Of a stretch of 64,000 bases of DNA, positions 45,484-54,655 are shown in pieces. The stretch is from Leptotrichia buccalis C-1013-b (GTDB lineage: Bacteria; Fusobacteriota; Fusobacteriia; Fusobacteriales; Leptotrichiaceae): positions 248,001 through 312,000 of the forward strand of contig NC_013192.1 of the NCBI RefSeq assembly GCF_000023905.1, given 5' to 3'. The notes beneath the pieces were generated by a model. That model did no database searches and was not told the origin of the DNA. It was given only the letters and a program-made list of their open reading frames with translations. Each line of letters begins with the position of its first letter. The first letter of the stretch is position 1. The translations under genes were made by a program, and so were the position numbers.

Positions 45484-46224
45484 TTAAAAAATTTCCTTCA
45501 AAACCCGTTTTCCTAAATTCGTCAGATTTTCAAAAGAAATTTCCGCAAGGCACACCAGCTCATCCCCTTTTTTATAATCAGGATTTTTCTCTAAAAAAAA
45601 CTGTATATTTTTATTTTTCAACTGCTTTTCCGAAAGTACAATGACATTTTCCCTCAAAAAATCATTTGTTCCATCATTTTTTACAATTCCATTTTCCTTG
45701 CAATATCTGCTTCCGTATATTTTTTTAGCATAAATATCTTTTATTTTTTTCTCAATTTCACTTTCAACATAATCAACTTTTGGACAAAAATTTTTAAAAT
45801 ACGTTGGCAAATACATATACGTTTTTATTCCTTTAGAAATCAAAAACCAATAAGTTTTCACACCATTTTTCATATTTTTTTCACTTTCCAAAAGGCAATA
45901 TTTTATCCACTCTTTCTGAAATTCGATTCCCCAAGAAAATCCCTTTTCAATAATTGTATCTCCAGAAAAAAATCCAGAAATTTTTTCACTATTTTCATTA
46001 TTTTCATTTTTTAACTCGACATTTATTTTCTTTATTGTAGAAAATCCTTTCAATATTTCTCCATCAAATATCAAAAAAACATCATCCTTATCATATAAAT
46101 CAGCCAGAAATTTCTCTTTCTTCATATTTTCATAATGTTTTTTCATTAAAGAAAACATTTCATTAACAATATTATTATCATTTTTTATACTGTCCATAGA
46201 AAAAATTTTACATATCATTTTCAT
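45484..46224 (-). CDS. Hypothetical protein, possibly GNAT-like
   Basis: The 246-residue cytoplasmic protein contains FLIFDGEILKGFSTIKKI and FSGDTIIEKGFSWGIEFQKEW, which faintly recall an acetyltransferase fold. A C-terminal region contains KIYGSRYCKENGIVKNDGTN. I cannot assign a family. It lies 115 bp upstream of paralogue E on the same strand and has a good Shine-Dalgarno (AAGGAGTTTTTT), so it may be the first gene of the cluster operon. Confidence 0.5.
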   Translation of the reverse strand: MKMICKIFSMDSIKNDNNIVNEMFSLMKKHYENMKKEKFLADLYDKDDVFLIFDGEILKGFSTIKKINVELKNENNENSEKISGFFSGDTIIEKGFSWGIEFQKEWIKYCLLESEKNMKNGVKTYWFLISKGIKTYMYLPTYFKNFCPKVDYVESEIEKKIKDIYAKKIYGSRYCKENGIVKNDGTNDFLRENVIVLSEKQLKNKNIQFFLEKNPDYKKGDELVCLAEISFENLTNLGKRVLKEIF

Positions 46225-46297
46225 AAAAAACTCCTTATCTTTTATTTATGCTTGAATATTATTTAATTTTATAGAAATATCGTTTAAATTTGGTTCA

Positions 46298-46375
46298 AAG
46301 ATTATGACTATTGCTACTTAAACTCCAAGATTCTTTGATTTTATTAGTTTAATATTAAAGGATTTGAGCATATTA
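46298..46375 (-). repeat. Dispersed intergenic repeat, inverted copy
   Basis: Read on the minus strand it gives ATATGCTCAAATCCTTTAAT, then ATTAAACTAATAAAATC and GGAGTTTAAGTAGCAATAGT, matching the unit at 21599-21672. The end segment also matches 8811-8843. Confidence 0.5.
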
Positions 46376-46507
46376 TAAATTATACCTCAAATTTTATTTA
46401 TTCCAAAATAACGATATTTGTAAATTTTTGCAAAAACACACATGGACTATAGTATTATTCTTATTATGTTTATACTTATCTTATTAACTATATTTTATGC
46501 ACTAAAT

Positions 46508-47170
46508 CTATTTTTCATAAATATTTATTTCAGAATTCCTTTTTCCACCTTTTTTCCCATGAACAATAACTAAATTCAGTTTTTTATATTTATTAATTTC
46601 GATTGATAAAATATTCATGTTATTTGCGTAAATATATCGAAATACATCGTTTAATCTATCATCTGGCACAATTACAAAAAATTCTCCATAATTTTTCAAA
46701 AGTCTTTTTATTTCATAAAAAAGCTCTTCCAATGTCAATAAAATTTCATATTTACTAATTTGTTCTGCTTCATTTTCAGGAAGTTTTCCAGAATTTATCT
46801 TTTTGTATGGAGGATTTGAAAAAATAAAATCGTATTCTCCTTTTATTGTTTTTATATCTTCATTAATTGAAGTTATTTTTTCTTCTAAATTATTTATTTT
46901 TATATTTTTTTTTAAAATTTCAAATATGTCTTTTTGAATTTCCACAGCAAAAATTTTTTCAAAAATTTCAATTTTAGAAAGTAGCAATGTTATTATTCCT
47001 TGCCCAGCTCCAATTTCCAGAATGGTCTTTTTTTCTTTATTTTTATATTTTGTATTAAAATATTTTTTTATAAATTCAGAAAGTAAAATTGCATCTTGTG
47101 TTATTTTTAGACCATTTTCATCAATAATCATTTTTTTGTTAACACTTTCAAGATTTTCAATATACCTCAT
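46508..47170 (-). CDS. TrmN6/YfiC-like adenine-N6 tRNA methyltransferase
   Basis: The 220-residue class I SAM methyltransferase has motif I LEIGAGQGIITLLLS (about residues 50-64), the acidic EIQKDIFEIL, and the catalytic SNPPYKK motif typical of enzymes acting on exocyclic amines. The overall pattern, including EISKYEILLTLEELFYEIKRLLKNYGEFF, matches the tRNA1(Val) A37 N6-methyltransferase group (YfiC/TrmN6), though related HemK-type targets cannot be excluded. It appears monocistronic. Confidence 0.8.
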   Translation of the reverse strand: MRYIENLESVNKKMIIDENGLKITQDAILLSEFIKKYFNTKYKNKEKKTILEIGAGQGIITLLLSKIEIFEKIFAVEIQKDIFEILKKNIKINNLEEKITSINEDIKTIKGEYDFIFSNPPYKKINSGKLPENEAEQISKYEILLTLEELFYEIKRLLKNYGEFFVIVPDDRLNDVFRYIYANNMNILSIEINKYKKLNLVIVHGKKGGKRNSEINIYEK

Positions 47171-47228
47171 TAAAAACTCCTAACTCTAATTTTTTCAGTT
47201 TAACTTTTTTTCTAAATTAATTTGTAAA

Positions 47229-47262
47229 AAAAAACTGTTTCAAACATTTTACTATTTGAAAC
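47229..47262 (-). terminator. Terminator after the PpiD-like gene
   Basis: On the minus strand GTTTCAAA-TAGTAAAATG-TTTGAAAC is a perfect 8-bp hairpin followed by AGTTTTTTTTT. It is about 20 bp past the stop of the gene at 47283-49109. Confidence 0.85.
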
Positions 47263-47282
47263 AATTTTTAAATTCTAATTTC

Positions 47283-49109
47283 CTAATTAATACTATCTAA
47301 TTGTTTATCTGCATATTCATGTGCAAGTTCCAATCTTACACGTTCTTTTGAATTTTCAAATGTTGCTTGTGCAAATGGTATTTCTGAAGTTTTTGCGATT
47401 AAATAGTACCCTGTCGCATCATTTCTTTCAAGAATTCCATCTATTTTTAATGCAAAAATTTGATTCATTAATTCATCATTTTTTCCAATTCCTGGAATTG
47501 CGTCAGTTTTAACTAATTTTTTGAATCTTTCTTTAACACTGAAGTTGTATTTATCTTGTTTTTCCGCATTATCCCATGTTACTTTTTTACTTTCGATTTC
47601 AGCTTTTAAATTTTGAACTTTTTTGATGACTTTTTGTTTTGAAGCTTCAGATATAGTTGGTGTTATTAAAATATGGCTAACTTTAGCAACATTGTCATTT
47701 TTTGGATCTTTACTCTGAATATAAATAATGTGGTAACCAAATTGAGTTTTTATAGGTCCTACAATATCTCCCGCTTTACCGTTCTTAACAGCGTTTGCAA
47801 ATTCTGGAACAAGTTGTGACAAGTCAGCTGTTTCTCCTAAACTTCCACCATTTTTAGCTGATTCTGGATCTTTTGAAAATTCTTTTGCTTTAGCTGCAAA
47901 ATTATCTTTAGTTGTTGTTTTCATAATTTCATCAGCTTGTTTTTTAGCTCCTTCAAAATCACTTTCACCTGCCTGATATTCTTCTCCAATTACATAACCG
48001 CCAATACTATTTTGAGTATTGTAACTATCCCTTTTTGCATTAAATCTAGCTTGTAATGTGGCATCATCAGGTTTGTAGCTGTCTATTAAATAATTATAAT
48101 ATTTTTGAGAATAATCTCTTAATTGATCTACACCTATTAAATCAGGATCAGCCTTTATTCCTGCTGCTTTTGCTTTTTCAGAAATTTTTACAAATTTATC
48201 TAGATTTTTTTTCAAAGTTGTCTTTAATTCATTTACTAATTTATCTGAGTAGCCTTGTTGTGTTTGTGAAACAGAATTTATAATTTGCTCATTTACTGCT
48301 TCATTTGTATATTTATATTCTCCATTTTGTGCTACAACAGCTTTTACTTTAGTATACATATTCTCGAAATTTTTATCTTTGAATACGATTTTAGTTTTTT
48401 CTTTAGCTTTTGCAAGATATGAGTTTAAAATCATAATATTCTTATCTTGTGTCATAGTTTCTTTTATTTGATCTTTTACATCATCAAAATCTTGATTTGC
48501 AAAGGATTGAGTGTATTTATTTCTTTCGTAGGCTTTCTTTATTTCTTCTTCTGTAATTTTATCATTTGAAAATATTTTTTCTCTCATTTTTTCTATAATT
48601 TTCTGATCTTTTATTGTTTGTTTAAATGATGAAACATTATATCCTACTGATCTTAAATATTCCCCAAACTCTTTTTTTCCAAGCTTTGACTGTTTTCTAT
48701 AATTTTCGAATTCTTTATTGACATCAGATCCACTAACTTTTATTCCCAAGTTTTTGGCTGATGAAAGTAAGATTTCCTTATTAATTATAAGTTGTAAAAC
48801 ATATTCGTTTACTAAATCATCAGGAACACTTTTTATATTTCCTGAATTTGTTCCTACTTGTGCCAATTGTTGTATTTTTTGTTGAGTTATTTCATTTAGT
48901 TCGTTTTTCAATGAATAACTTTCTCTTTCAAAGTCATCACGGTAAATTTTTATTCCATTGACTGTTGCAATTACTTCCCTATGATTTAATGCTCCAAAAA
49001 CGTTATTTTTCAAAAATAATATTCCTGAAATAAGCATTCCTATTCCGAATATTCCCATCATAATAGCAGAAGCGAGCTGAATTCCTTTTTTGTGACTTCT
49101 AAATCCCAT
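47283..49109 (-). CDS. PpiD/SurA-like membrane-anchored peptidyl-prolyl isomerase
   Basis: The 608-residue protein has one N-terminal membrane helix (about residues 13-33) and a SurA-type chaperone region beginning VIATVNGIKIYRDDFERES. A parvulin domain at about residues 375-460 contains AKEFSKDPESAKNGGSLGET, LVPEFANAVKNGKAGDIVGP and TQFGYHIIYIQSKD. A second partial domain follows (VSHILITPT...). This is the build of PpiD, an inner-membrane chaperone that meets proteins leaving the Sec channel. ATG follows AGGAAGATAA. It is followed by a strong terminator. Confidence 0.88.
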   Translation of the reverse strand: MGFRSHKKGIQLASAIMMGIFGIGMLISGILFLKNNVFGALNHREVIATVNGIKIYRDDFERESYSLKNELNEITQQKIQQLAQVGTNSGNIKSVPDDLVNEYVLQLIINKEILLSSAKNLGIKVSGSDVNKEFENYRKQSKLGKKEFGEYLRSVGYNVSSFKQTIKDQKIIEKMREKIFSNDKITEEEIKKAYERNKYTQSFANQDFDDVKDQIKETMTQDKNIMILNSYLAKAKEKTKIVFKDKNFENMYTKVKAVVAQNGEYKYTNEAVNEQIINSVSQTQQGYSDKLVNELKTTLKKNLDKFVKISEKAKAAGIKADPDLIGVDQLRDYSQKYYNYLIDSYKPDDATLQARFNAKRDSYNTQNSIGGYVIGEEYQAGESDFEGAKKQADEIMKTTTKDNFAAKAKEFSKDPESAKNGGSLGETADLSQLVPEFANAVKNGKAGDIVGPIKTQFGYHIIYIQSKDPKNDNVAKVSHILITPTISEASKQKVIKKVQNLKAEIESKKVTWDNAEKQDKYNFSVKERFKKLVKTDAIPGIGKNDELMNQIFALKIDGILERNDATGYYLIAKTSEIPFAQATFENSKERVRLELAHEYADKQLDSIN

Positions 49110-49215
49110 TATTTATCTTCCTTTCTATTTTTTTAATCATTTTAATATTATAGCATATAATACACTATTTTTCTATTAGTTTTTCAACAAATCTTATCAA
49201 TTTAGATAAAAATAA

Positions 49216-49265
49216 AAGTTGCTTCAGTATTAATAAAGATTTTCTTATTAACACTAAAACAACTT
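49216..49265 (-). terminator. Terminator after the GerMN-like gene
   Basis: Arms of 21 nt (49216-49236 and 49245-49265) pair with three mismatches. On the minus strand the hairpin is followed by TTTATTTTTATC. Confidence 0.8.
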
Positions 49266-49339
49266 GAATTTTTAATTAATAGTAAAATTTAGCAAATATC
49301 TTTTAAATCCTTAGTTACAAATATTTTGAAAAGTTTTAA

Positions 49340-49888
49340 TTATCGTGTATTGATTTCCCCATCTATCTGGATTAGAACACTGTGAATATTAGGGAAATTT
49401 TTTAATATTGTATTTGTCACTGCTTGAGAAAATCCGTTAAATAGTTCAGGATTTTTTTTCAGATTCGCAAATTGTGCATTTAATTTTACAACTGTAGTAT
49501 TTACATTGTCAATTCTAAGATTATAGGCACTTCTAAATTTCATGTCTTCTGTAATATAATTTGAATTTCTGATAATTCCATTTATAAAATCGCCTTCTAT
49601 TAGGTTCATTTGACGAGGAACCACAATTTCTCTTTCATTAATTATTTTTGTAGAAGGATCATATACGAAGATGGAAATTCTGTTTTGTACTTCATCATCT
49701 TTTTGTCTTTCCTGCACTAGATTTTTATTTACAACTACCTGTATCTTATCACTGTGGTCTATATCATAATAATATGTTGCAACTACTCCAGCTGTTATCA
49801 AAAAAAGCAATAGCACGAAAAGATTTTTACCAAAAGAACCTTTTTGCTTTTTAGAGTTTTCTTGTTTTATTTTTTCTTTTTCTGGCAT
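49340..49888 (-). CDS. Membrane-anchored GerMN-like domain protein
   Basis: The 182-residue protein has a charged cytoplasmic start, one membrane helix (about residues 23-42) and an extracytoplasmic domain. In that domain RISIFVYDPSTKIINEREIV, DFINGIIRNSNYI and VVKLNAQFAN resemble the GerMN domain. That domain was first noted in spore-germination GerM but also occurs in wall-associated proteins of non-sporulating bacteria. Here it lies downstream of an amidase gene on the same strand, so a cell-wall role is plausible. The assignment is moderate. Confidence 0.6.
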   Translation of the reverse strand: MPEKEKIKQENSKKQKGSFGKNLFVLLLFLITAGVVATYYYDIDHSDKIQVVVNKNLVQERQKDDEVQNRISIFVYDPSTKIINEREIVVPRQMNLIEGDFINGIIRNSNYITEDMKFRSAYNLRIDNVNTTVVKLNAQFANLKKNPELFNGFSQAVTNTILKNFPNIHSVLIQIDGEINTR

Positions 49889-50034
49889 AAATTTCTCCTA
49901 TTTTTGATAATAGTATTCAAATTCCCTAAAATAAATTTATATAAATCTGTAGTTTAAATATAACAGTTAGTTTCAAGCTAAATATCTGAAATAGTAAATT
50001 ACCAAACTTTAATAAATTATTATTCAGATACTAT

Positions 50035-51204
50035 TTATTTAAAATATTTTCTTATTGCATCCCCAATAACAGCTGCTGTTCTTTCTTGATCATCTGGTGA
50101 TAAAAATTTAGATAAATCAGAATAATTGTTCATAAATCCTAATTCTACTAATATTGATGGTGAGTTACTTCCACGAAGTACAGCAAAGTTTGCTCCCAGT
50201 ACACCTCTTCTTCTAAGTCCAGTAAGATTTATCAATCCATCTAAAACTGCTCCTGCAACAGCCTGACTTGTTTTTTGATTTTTCTTGTAAAAAATATCGT
50301 TTAAAATAAAATCAGAAAATGGAGTATCTCCATAACTTGAATCAACTTTATTTTCAAATTTTGCTACTTGTGCAGCATAATTATTTTGGTCTTTCTTATT
50401 AAAATAATAAACTTCTGTTCCATTTGCTGATGAACTTGAGCCTGAATTTAAATGAATACTTATAAAGAAATCTGCATTTGCATCATTTCCAATTTTTGCT
50501 CTTGTATCTAATGGTACAAAGAAATCCGAATCTCTTGTCATTATAACATTGTAATCACGTCTTAAATTATTAGCTAGTCTTGTTGCTACTTGTAATGCTA
50601 TATCTTTTTCATTATAACCATTTCCACGTGCTCCTGAATCGTGTCCTCCGTGTCCTGGATCTACTACTATTGTGTATCTTTTATTTATTTTTTTAGTATT
50701 ATTTGCAGGTATTTTTGGATTTTGAACTTGTGTCTGCTGTTGGTTATTTGGTTGTTTAGTAATATTAGTATTGCTTGGTTGTTTTTTTGTTGTTCCGTAT
50801 CTTGATGTACTTGAAGATCTATTTGGTGTCACTAATTTTGAAGATTCGCTATTAAGTGTCACTTGAAATTCCTTGTTTCTGCTTATAACTTGATAAGTTA
50901 CAGATGGTTTTAAATATATATATACTACTACGAGGTTATTGTTCTGAACTGTATACACTTTGCTTATGTATTGGTCATTTCTGTTAATAAATGCTGGTAC
51001 ATTTCTTCCCATTTCACTGTCTGTAAAACTTATCATTAGCACATCTTCTGTTCCTACTTTTGTAATTGAAGCACTCGGCATAATTTGACTATTTTCTTTA
51101 AATGTTCCTATAATCTTTCCATTACTGTACGATATATTTTCTAAAGTTCCAGAAAATGTAATTGCACTGATGAAAAGTAATAAAAATAATAATATCTTTT
51201 TCAT
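50035..51204 (-). CDS. N-acetylmuramoyl-L-alanine amidase (AMIN and Amidase_3 domains)
   Basis: This exported zinc amidase cleaves the bond between MurNAc and the stem peptide, usually during daughter-cell separation. The start is ATG 51204, four bases after AGGAGG; a longer TTG reading to 51231 includes that site and is rejected. The 389-residue protein has a signal peptide, an AMIN-like domain to about residue 110, and a Gln/Asn/Thr/Pro-rich linker. The Amidase_3 domain has VVDPGHGGHDSGARG (zinc His), a following Glu-containing segment, ADFFISIHLNS (second His) and the C-terminal catalytic Glu in SILVELGFMNN. Confidence 0.93.
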   Translation of the reverse strand: MKKILLFLLLFISAITFSGTLENISYSNGKIIGTFKENSQIMPSASITKVGTEDVLMISFTDSEMGRNVPAFINRNDQYISKVYTVQNNNLVVVYIYLKPSVTYQVISRNKEFQVTLNSESSKLVTPNRSSSTSRYGTTKKQPSNTNITKQPNNQQQTQVQNPKIPANNTKKINKRYTIVVDPGHGGHDSGARGNGYNEKDIALQVATRLANNLRRDYNVIMTRDSDFFVPLDTRAKIGNDANADFFISIHLNSGSSSSANGTEVYYFNKKDQNNYAAQVAKFENKVDSSYGDTPFSDFILNDIFYKKNQKTSQAVAGAVLDGLINLTGLRRRGVLGANFAVLRGSNSPSILVELGFMNNYSDLSKFLSPDDQERTAAVIGDAIRKYFK

Positions 51205-51326
51205 TTTTCCTCCTATTTTTTTATTTTTCAATGTATACTTAAATTATTTTAAAAATATACTTTAAGATTTTAAAATTACACAAATTTATAAATTTGAAAT
51301 TTAGATTTAAATTGTTTTTTAGACTA

Positions 51327-51593
51327 TTATTTTTTTTCTATTCTGTCAATAGCGGATTTTAAGACTGTCATTCTTGCATTTTTGTCAATTTTCATTTCTA
51401 CAGTTTCTGTAAAAATGTTTACAAGTGTTCCTTGTATACCGCCAACTGTCGTTATTTTATCTCCTACTTTTAGGCTTTCCAATAATGCTGCTTTTTGTTT
51501 CTTTTTTTTATTGTTTGAAAGCATCGTTGGTAAAATTAATACTGCCATAAAAACAATGTAAATTAATATTACTACTATTGAATTTTTATCCAT
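51327..51593 (-). CDS. yajC: Preprotein translocase subunit YajC
   Basis: YajC is a small membrane protein of the SecDF-YajC complex. From ATG 51593 the protein has 88 residues: one N-terminal helix (VVILIYIVFMAVLILPTML), then the basic NNKKKKQKAALLESLKVGDK and the family core ITTVGGIQGTLVNIFTETVE. Neither this ATG nor the upstream TTG (51620) has a good Shine-Dalgarno. The ATG is preferred because YajC normally starts just before the helix. secD and secF are not adjacent. Confidence 0.9.
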   Translation of the reverse strand: MDKNSIVVILIYIVFMAVLILPTMLSNNKKKKQKAALLESLKVGDKITTVGGIQGTLVNIFTETVEMKIDKNARMTVLKSAIDRIEKK

Positions 51594-51775
51594 TTTTATT
51601 TCGTATAGTAAAATTCTCAATTAATTTTTAAACTGAAATTTTAACTTTATACATTCCTCCTTCTTTATTTTAAAATCAATTTTAATTATACCACAATTTA
51701 AGTTATGTTTCAATTTCAAAAAGATTATTTTTTAGTTTTTTGTATATTTAAACTTTTTTTATTCAATATTTATAA

Positions 51776-51818
51776 AAAAATGACTATCTCAAAAAATTAA
51801 TTTCGAGACAGCCATTTT
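51776..51818 (-). terminator. Terminator after pgk
   Basis: AAATGACTATCTC-type and GAGACAGCCATTT-type arms (51778-51790, 51804-51816) pair with two mismatches. On the minus strand the hairpin is followed by TTTTTTTATAAA. It lies about 65 bp past the pgk stop. Confidence 0.7.
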
Positions 51819-51880
51819 CGTGATTAAAATGAAAAAATTATTTTTAGTTAACTAAAATAAATTAGTTATTTTAAGTTAGG

Positions 51881-53083
51881 TTATTTTTCTGAGATAGCAT
51901 CTACTCCTGGTAATACTTTTCCTTCCAAATATTCAAGCGATGCTCCTCCTCCAGTTGAGATGTGTGAGAATTTGTCAGCAAATCCTAATTGAATAGCTGC
52001 TGCTGCTGAATCTCCACCACCGATAATCGTTTTAGCTCCAGATAATTCTGCGATTGCTTTACATACACCAATTGTCCCTTTTGCGAAGTTTTCCATTTCA
52101 AATACTCCCATTGGACCATTCCACACTACTGTTTTTGCACCAACTAGAGCGTCTGAGAATAATTTGATAGATGCTTCTCCTATATCTAATCCCATCCATC
52201 CATCTTCAATGTCATCTACAGAAACTGTTTTAAATTCTGTATCATTTTTAAATTCTTTTGCTACTACTGTATCAATTGGCAATAACAATTCAACATTTTT
52301 TTCTTTAGCTTTTTTGATTAATGAAGCGGCTAATTCCACTTTATCAGCTTCTAACAATGAAGAACCTGTGTTTTTACCTTCAGCTTTCAAGAAAGTAAAC
52401 ATCATTCCACCACCGATGATTACTTTGTCAGCTTTATCTAATAAGTTTTCAATTACACCAATTTTATCAGAAACTTTTGCTCCACCTAAAATAGCAACTA
52501 ATGGTCTTTCAGGATTGTCAACTGCTCCACCGATAAATTCGATTTCTTTTTCTACTAGGAATCCAACTGCAGAATCTTTAATGTTTGAAGCGATTCCTAC
52601 ATTTGAAGCATGTGCTCTATGTGCAGTTCCAAATGCGTCGTTTACAAAAACGTCTCCAAGTGATGCCCAATATTTTCCTAATTCAGGATCATTTTTAGAT
52701 TCTTTTTTACCGTCTAAGTCTTCAAACCTAGTGTTTTCAAACATTAAGATTTCTCCATCTTTTAATTCGGCAACTGCTGCTTCTAATTCCGCTCCTCTTG
52801 TTTCAGGAATAAATTTAACAGGTTTACCTAAAAGTTCTTCTAATCTTTTTGCAACTGGTGCTAAAGTTTTTGATGCTTTATCAGCTTCTTCTTTTACTTT
52901 TCCTAAGTGAGAAAATGCGATTACTTTTCCACCATTTTCTAAAATATATTTTAAAGTTGGAAGTGCTGCTGTAATTCTATTATCATTTGTAATAACTCCA
53001 TCTTTTATTGGTACATTGAAGTCAACTCTTACTAATACTTTTTTACCTTTTACATCTAAATCTTTTAACGTTTTTTTAGCCAT
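51881..53083 (-). CDS. pgk: Phosphoglycerate kinase
   Basis: This glycolytic enzyme makes ATP and 3-phosphoglycerate from 1,3-bisphosphoglycerate. The 400 residues cover the whole family. Visible are [16 protein letters not shown] near the N-terminus, [17 protein letters not shown], the hinge [18 protein letters not shown], and in the C-terminal domain [11 protein letters not shown] and GGGDSAAAA followed by [15 protein letters not shown]. The ATG follows TAGGAGGATATAACAGA. It is not linked to gap here and has its own terminator. Confidence 0.98.
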   Translation of the reverse strand: MAKKTLKDLDVKGKKVLVRVDFNVPIKDGVITNDNRITAALPTLKYILENGGKVIAFSHLGKVKEEADKASKTLAPVAKRLEELLGKPVKFIPETRGAELEAAVAELKDGEILMFENTRFEDLDGKKESKNDPELGKYWASLGDVFVNDAFGTAHRAHASNVGIASNIKDSAVGFLVEKEIEFIGGAVDNPERPLVAILGGAKVSDKIGVIENLLDKADKVIIGGGMMFTFLKAEGKNTGSSLLEADKVELAASLIKKAKEKNVELLLPIDTVVAKEFKNDTEFKTVSVDDIEDGWMGLDIGEASIKLFSDALVGAKTVVWNGPMGVFEMENFAKGTIGVCKAIAELSGAKTIIGGGDSAAAAIQLGFADKFSHISTGGGASLEYLEGKVLPGVDAISEK

Positions 53084-53167
53084 TCTGTTATATCCTCCTA
53101 AATTTATTTATAAAATCTTTTCTTCCTACTTGAATTATACCACTCTTTAACTTGATTTTCAAGTTAT

Positions 53168-53776
53168 TTAGCAAACAATCTTAAAAATATATTTTATTTT
53201 ATTTTTATCAACATCTAATATTTTTTTTAATGGCTTTGGATTTTCACAATGTTCTAAAATTGCCTTCTCAAACCAAGTGACTCCTATCCATTTTCCAAAT
53301 TTATATCCAGCATTTTTAAAAATTCCAACTTTATTAAAGCCCAAGTATTCGTGCAGTTTATCGCTATTTTCATTGGGATAAGTTACACAGCCGTAAACAT
53401 TTACGACATTTTGTAATTTCAATATTTCCATTAGCATTTTATATAATTTTTTTCCAATTCCATTTCCAGAATAATTTTCATTAGTATAAATAGACAATTC
53501 CGCATCCCACTGATATGCAGCCCTGCTCCAAACTCTGTGTGCATAAGCATAGCCAATAATTTTTTTATCATATTCGCAAACAATGTAAGGATATTCCTCC
53601 AAAATTTTCATGATTCTTTCTTTAAATTCCTTTACAGAAGGGACTTCATATTCAAAAGTAATAGTTGTATTTTCAACATAAGGTCTATAAATTTCTAAAA
53701 TTTCTTTTGCATCATTTTCAGTTGCAAATCTAAAAATTAAATCTTCATTTTTTAACTTCATCAATTCTTTTTCCAT
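53168..53776 (-). CDS. GNAT acetyltransferase, phosphinothricin-acetyltransferase-like
   Basis: The 202-residue protein matches the PAT/YncA subgroup of GNAT enzymes: RFATENDAKEILEIYRPYVE, TTITFEYEVPS, IGYAYAHRVWSRAAYQWDAE, the acetyl-CoA loop ENYSGNGIGKKLYKML, and YPNENSDKLHEYLGF. YncA-type enzymes acetylate methionine sulfone/sulfoximine or related amino acids; substrate identity here is not known. A basic extension of about 35 residues follows the usual C-terminus. Shine-Dalgarno is weak. It follows the ECF ATPase gene by 24 bp on the same strand and may be co-transcribed. Confidence 0.8.
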   Translation of the reverse strand: MEKELMKLKNEDLIFRFATENDAKEILEIYRPYVENTTITFEYEVPSVKEFKERIMKILEEYPYIVCEYDKKIIGYAYAHRVWSRAAYQWDAELSIYTNENYSGNGIGKKLYKMLMEILKLQNVVNVYGCVTYPNENSDKLHEYLGFNKVGIFKNAGYKFGKWIGVTWFEKAILEHCENPKPLKKILDVDKNKIKYIFKIVC

Positions 53777-53800
53777 TCTAAATTTTTAAAAAAAAATTCA

Positions 53801-54604
53801 TTATTTCTTATAATTTTCCACAAATTCTCCCACAGACAAAACTTTTCCACCTATTTCCATTTCCTTAGCCAAATCACTAATATAAGGCTGTTTTACCATG
53901 CTTTTCTCCAATGTATCGAATTGCCAAAAAATATCACGTTTATCTCCATCAGCAATAACTTTTCCATTTGTCATTACAATTACCCTGTCAAAATTTTTTA
54001 CTACAAATTCCATATCATGAGTTATTGTAATAATTGTCTTCCCTTGCTTTTGAAGTTCGTCAATCAAATTATGCAAAACTCTCATTCCTCTAAAATCCTG
54101 CCCTGCTGTCGGCTCATCCATCACAATAACGTCTGATCCCATTGCAATTACTGCGGCTATTGTAACAAATTTTCTCAAGGAATACGGTAAATTGTATGGA
54201 TTTTCCTTTTGATATTTTTCAAGCTCTGTTAATTTTATAGCGTTTTCCACCATTGTTTTTATTTCATCAGGAGAATATTTTAGTTTTTTTGCTCCAAAGG
54301 CTATTTCATCGTAAACATTGTTATGAAATATCTGATCCATCGGATTTTGAAAGACATATCCGACTTTTCGGCTCATTTTGGCAACCGTATATTTCTTTGT
54401 ATTCCAGTCATCTACAACAACATCTCCGCTTACTGGCTTTAAAAGTCCATTCAACATTTTTACCATCGTTGTTTTCCCAGCGCCATTTTGCCCAATAATC
54501 GCAACTTTCTCCCCTTTTTTAACTTCAAGAGAAACATCATTAAGCACATTTTCAGTTCCATTCGGATATTTAAAACTCAAATTTTTTACAGTAATAAAAC
54601 TCAT
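53801..54604 (-). CDS. ECF transporter ATPase with altered signature motif
   Basis: The start is ATG 54604, eight bases after AAGGAG; the longer reading to 54637 includes that site. The 267-residue protein has Walker A GQNGAGKTT, the ECF-type Q-loop VGYVFQNPMDQIFHNNVYDE, Walker B VIVMDEPTAGQD and the switch His in TITHDMEF. In place of the ABC signature LSGGQ it has LPYSLRKFVTIAAV. The upstream ATPase of this operon has a normal LSGGQ, so the dimer would have one canonical and one degenerate ATP site. Such asymmetry is known in other ABC systems. Confidence 0.85.
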   Translation of the reverse strand: MSFITVKNLSFKYPNGTENVLNDVSLEVKKGEKVAIIGQNGAGKTTMVKMLNGLLKPVSGDVVVDDWNTKKYTVAKMSRKVGYVFQNPMDQIFHNNVYDEIAFGAKKLKYSPDEIKTMVENAIKLTELEKYQKENPYNLPYSLRKFVTIAAVIAMGSDVIVMDEPTAGQDFRGMRVLHNLIDELQKQGKTIITITHDMEFVVKNFDRVIVMTNGKVIADGDKRDIFWQFDTLEKSMVKQPYISDLAKEMEIGGKVLSVGEFVENYKK

Positions 54605-54655
54605 AGTTTTGTCTCCTTTAAAAATTTTATTAAACAATTATCTTCAATAATTATT

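Noticed and set aside
52164-52910. A 248-codon open frame on the plus strand
   Set aside because: It is antisense to pgk, whose protein is fully conserved; long mirror frames are common opposite highly expressed genes with biased codon use.
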